Positions 60,617 through 64,000 of a stretch of DNA of 64,000 nt are shown piece after piece. The notes beneath the pieces are model-generated. The model saw nothing but the letters and a program-made list of their open reading frames with translations, had not been told where the DNA came from and did not search any database. Position 1 is the stretch's first letter; each line of letters opens with the position of its first letter. Both the position numbers and the translations under genes were made by a program. The stretch comes from Gnetum montanum. Lineage: Eukaryota > Streptophyta > Gnetopsida > Gnetales > Gnetaceae. Where the stretch lies: NCBI GenBank assembly GCA_015680685.1, contig MNCI01034266.1, positions 756,267 through 820,266 of the forward strand. Reading direction: 5' to 3'.

Positions 60617-62198
60617 TGGTTGGAACACCAAGAGGTCCATGAGTGTATAGCCTAACCCCAAATCCATGTGAGGGCCATGCTGGGGAAATAGAAACAAGGT
60701 GCCCTAAATAGTCTAGTCAATCAGATCGGGACTTATGTAGTGTTAGAACAACCATTTGTAAGAGGGGTTTATGCAGAGTTATGTGTAAGTACCAAGGCTG
60801 ACTAAGCTAGAGCATAGCAGGGTGTCCCTTCCTAAGAACAATGATGTAAACATGAAAATTTGTATGAAATAACAAGAAAATATAAGTGTTACACTAAATT
60901 CCAAAGAGAAATGCAACAAAATTTGAGAATATAAGTGCACTGTCACAAAAGGGGAAGCATAGCTAATTCTAGAAAGGATCTCAAAAGGTACACAATGTGC
61001 AACAAGTGTAGTGTGAGCATAGTCACAGTCTCAGTAGTATCGTGCCATGAACTCTAGTGCTCGCTATGATGAATTGTGCCTACCGGGTTGGTTACCATGG
61101 TGTACCATGCGATGTTCTATGAGGCTACAATAGGGTTGCAGTGTACCATGCAGTGCAAGGCTACCTCTCTACTAGTGTGGTGTGCTCTAGGTCTCGTTCA
61201 CGCATAGAGCTAAGTGTCAAGATGCCAAAGTGCCAAATGCCAAATGAAAGTGTCAACTACATGATTGGTAAAAAATGGAAGCCAACCCCTTGAAACGCTA
61301 GGATGCAGGGGTATTTATAGGACTAGGGTTAGCCAAAAATGTAGATTGGATGCCATGTGGTAGTGCAGTAGGTAGGACCACAAGAAAAATTTAGAAAATT
61401 TTCTAAGTCTAGAGGTTACCAAAAAAAGTTTAAAAATTTTTCTAATTCTGGTTGATACGCTCATCCCATGTTATGTGCAGGACACAGAAAGCTGGTTGCT
61501 ATGCTCATCATGCTTGCTACACTCTAGAGCATAGGTATAATTTGGGGCAAATAGAAAGTGTAGGAGAAATGCAAATTATAGATCATGGTTGCTGGAGGAA
61601 TGTTGGAGTTGAGATGAAGGTTGATGCCAAGTTCTAGAGTCTTTTGGAGACTATTAGAGGCTTTCCTCTAGTGTCAAGCTAGCTACACTCTAGATTGTAA
61701 CACAACACTTAGTGAAAATTTGAAAACTTTTGATGTTTTACATTGGCTACATTGGCTACACTAGGGAGCACAATAGGGATACTTAGCCAAATTTTGATGA
61801 AATTTGCAGTCTCCCTTCGTGGCATGCTGGCTATGCTCTAGGGAATAGCAAGATAGGTAGCCTTGGAAGTTGGGAAATGTGTCAAATGTGTCTTCTATGT
61901 CAAGCTAGCTTAACATATCCTTATCCAACACTTAGGGAAAACTAGGCACATGAACCTATGTCACACTAGCTATGCTCTAAAACATAGCACCAACACTTAG
62001 AAAAATTTTCCAAGTTTTGACACTTAGACAAATTTGTAGAAAGTGCCATCATTCTCACACCTAGAAAAATTTTGCAAATCTGGCACTTGGAGCTAACTAC
62101 ATTCAATACTTAGAAAAATTTGGGCAAAGTGCCACCATTTTGACACTTAGCCAAATTTGTAGTCAAGATTCCAAGACTTAAAATTTTTTGGTATTTCA
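60617..62198 (-). repeat. 3' LTR of T5
   Basis: Minus-strand start at 62198 (TGAAATACC), preceded by the purine tract ACAAAGAGGGACCA. The TATA box (CCTATAAATACC, minus strand) is at about 61311-61322. The left end, near 60617-60640, is set by loss of T4's RT and alignment to T4's LTR end. Same subfamily as T4's LTR. Confidence 0.75.
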
Positions 62199-64000
62199 AT
62201 GGTCCCTCTTTGTTGATGTTTGGAGCAGTGGCCCAAGAGACATTGATAAAGAATTGCAAAATACCACAGCAAACATGGCACCAACATTGCTCATCAGTAC
62301 CTAATCAAGTGATATTTCATCATGCTAAAGAGTGCTAAGGGAATTAGGATATGCTGAGGGATAAGGGGTATAAAAAATTCTAGGCAGATGAAATTTAAAC
62401 AATGGAAATGAAATGCAAATAGTGGATCATGATGTAAGATGCAAATTCAACATAGTTGATAGTGACGATAACATGAAGTGGCTTGCCCCAAAAACATTAA
62501 CCTCTCATTGAAGTGCTTATGAGAGAGTCAAAGTTGATCCAAGGCTAGGCCAATTACGAAGATACAGCATTGTTAATTTTCTTGGGGATGTGTTTTTTCC
62601 CATTCTTCCTTTTTTTTATTTTTTTTTCATCATTTTTTTCACTTCATTTTTCCTTTTTTTTCTTTTTCTTCTTTGCTTTATCATGAGATGAAGCTCCGTT
62701 GGGTTCAGTTTACTGTTGAATACTAGCTGCAAGGGGTGGGTTGTCAAGTAGATGGGCTTTTCTTTGATGCAAATGCATTACATCTGCAATATAGGTGTTT
62801 CCTCCTAGGAATGAGTTATGTTACATCCATTTGGGGCTTTGACTAGCCCATAGAGGCTCTCCATGGGACAAGTTGCATTACGTCCATCATGGGTTCAACA
62901 ATTGAGATGAAGAGAATGCCATGTGTGTCATAGTGCATATGCATCAAAGGGATGTGAAATCATGAGTATGCAGGGGATGAGAGAATATTGGGATGAAGGA
63001 GTGGATCTGCATTCTTGAGTATCTTAACTAGTCTAATCATGCACATTGGAGTAGTGTGACAACTTATTGCTATGATGAGATGCATTTTTCCATGACTACC
63101 TCCAAGGCTTCATCCTATAAACACAACTCTGAGAAGATAAGAAAACCACAAAATGTGAAATGCAAGTGCAAATGCTAGATGTGAAGATGCTACAAGTGCT
63201 TGATATGAAGATGCTACAAATGTGTCAAATGCTATGCCAGTTGCTAGTGCTTAGGAAGCTAGTGAAAGTGCCAAGGTGATGATGTTGTGAGTCCTTTAAA
63301 GGCCACACTAATGGCAAGGGCTCCAAAAGATTAGCAAAATGGTGGGAGATGATGATGCTATGAATGCCCCAAGGGTTTCACCAATGGTAGGTGCTCTAGC
63401 AAACCAGCAACATGCTAGTTTAAAGTCTTAGTGGACCTTGAACTTAGTTTAAGATCCTAGCAAATCCTGATGTCCTAGTTTATAGTCCTAGCAAACTGCT
63501 GGGTACCAATTTAACATCGTAGCAGACAGTGGATGATGTGCTAGTTTAACATCATAACCCAAGGATAATTTGTGCAAGTTTATAGTCATAGTGGATTTTT
63601 TGTGCTAGTTTATAGTCATAGTGGACTATTTGTGCCAGTTCTTTGCATCATGGTGGACAAGTGCTTACCTTGCTTGTGTGAGGTGTGATTGTGCATGCAT
63701 AGTCATGTTGTATGCCTACAAGATCCTACAAAAATCAATTATAAAAAAAAAACATCAAGTGGCACCTATCATAAACAAAGTTAAAATGCATGAATGAAAG
63801 GAAAGCAATGCAAAAAGCCATAGTTTTATGTCGTTCTAGGCCATGGGCTAATTTAAGGCCATTTTGGGCCATGTGTTTTTGTAGTTTTATGATTTTTTTA
63901 ATTTTTATGTGTTTTTTATGTTTCTTAAATGCAATGTATAAGCTAAGTGGATGGATGTGTAAACAAAGTAAAAATGCATAAACAAAGTGAAGTAGTGTGT
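62199..64000 (-). mobile_element. T5: 3' spacer of a Tat-type element (continues off window)
   Basis: Noncoding, parallel to T3 44293-45400. It has T-rich low complexity at 62600-62670, a minisatellite block 63400-63660 with TAGTTTATAGTCCTAGCA-type units, and AAGGCC/GGCCAT units at 63840-63870. No gene. Confidence 0.65.

Noticed and set aside
1-64000. tRNA or rRNA genes and intact host genes
   Set aside because: No cloverleaf-like A/B box pair or rRNA-like stretch was noticed on reading, and every recognisable protein belongs to a retrotransposon; a tRNAscan or Rfam run would settle it.

Overview
The window looks like intergenic DNA from a large land-plant nuclear genome, most likely a gymnosperm; the species cannot be named. 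I found no intact host gene, tRNA or rRNA gene, or CRISPR array. Almost everything is old, nested LTR retrotransposons, mostly AT-rich and CpG-poor, with reading frames broken by stops and frameshifts. Three N positions mark assembly problems (15064-15075, 36745, 58686).

Layout. 1-4081: 3' part of a Ty3/gypsy element (E1, + strand) with protease-RT linker, RT, RNase H, integrase, then a separate acidic ORF behind its own TATA-like box; an LTR probably starts at 4082. 4290-5095: a stretch unusually rich in CpG. 5095-6725: LTR-like DNA with a TATA box and a degenerate copia-type primer-binding site. 6725-16993: T1, a Tat/Ogre-type Ty3 element on the - strand (LTR, primer-binding site, gag-protease, then tandem-repeat spacer, no RT). 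16994-28754: T2, a related - strand element with LTR, gag-protease and a long spacer holding an antisense multi-exon gene and a ~184-bp tandem array; T1 appears to have landed in it. 28861-39299: an Athila-like element on the - strand, split by C1 (32487-38406), a copia element with both LTRs, a 5-bp target duplication, gag and a downstream env-position ORF but no pol. 42830-48469: T3, 3' LTR plus 3' spacer of another - strand Tat element. 48470-60616: T4, a + strand Tat element inserted in T3, with LTR, primer-binding site, gag, protease, a ~6-kb spacer with its own antisense gene, and the start of RT. 60617-64000: T5, 3' LTR and 3' region of a - strand Tat element that cuts off T4's RT.

The Tat elements form one diverged family. 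LTRs (about 1.3-1.65 kb) begin TGAAACACC-like, each has a TATA box at a similar place, and the primer-binding site resembles TGGYGCTAGAAGNAGGGCC. Shared non-protein features are a GGCCTTAGCAAGCC-type minisatellite and spacer arrays with a 181-185 bp period carrying palindromic cores such as CTATGCTAGCTAGCATAG.

The most notable finding is the antisense gene between protease and RT: T2 (+ strand, 19379-22154) and T4 (- strand, 54898-57652) carry recognisably related protein and matching exon-intron boundaries. Tat-lineage elements are known to carry antisense extra ORFs, but normally after integrase; here it lies where Ogre elements have their protease/RT intron.
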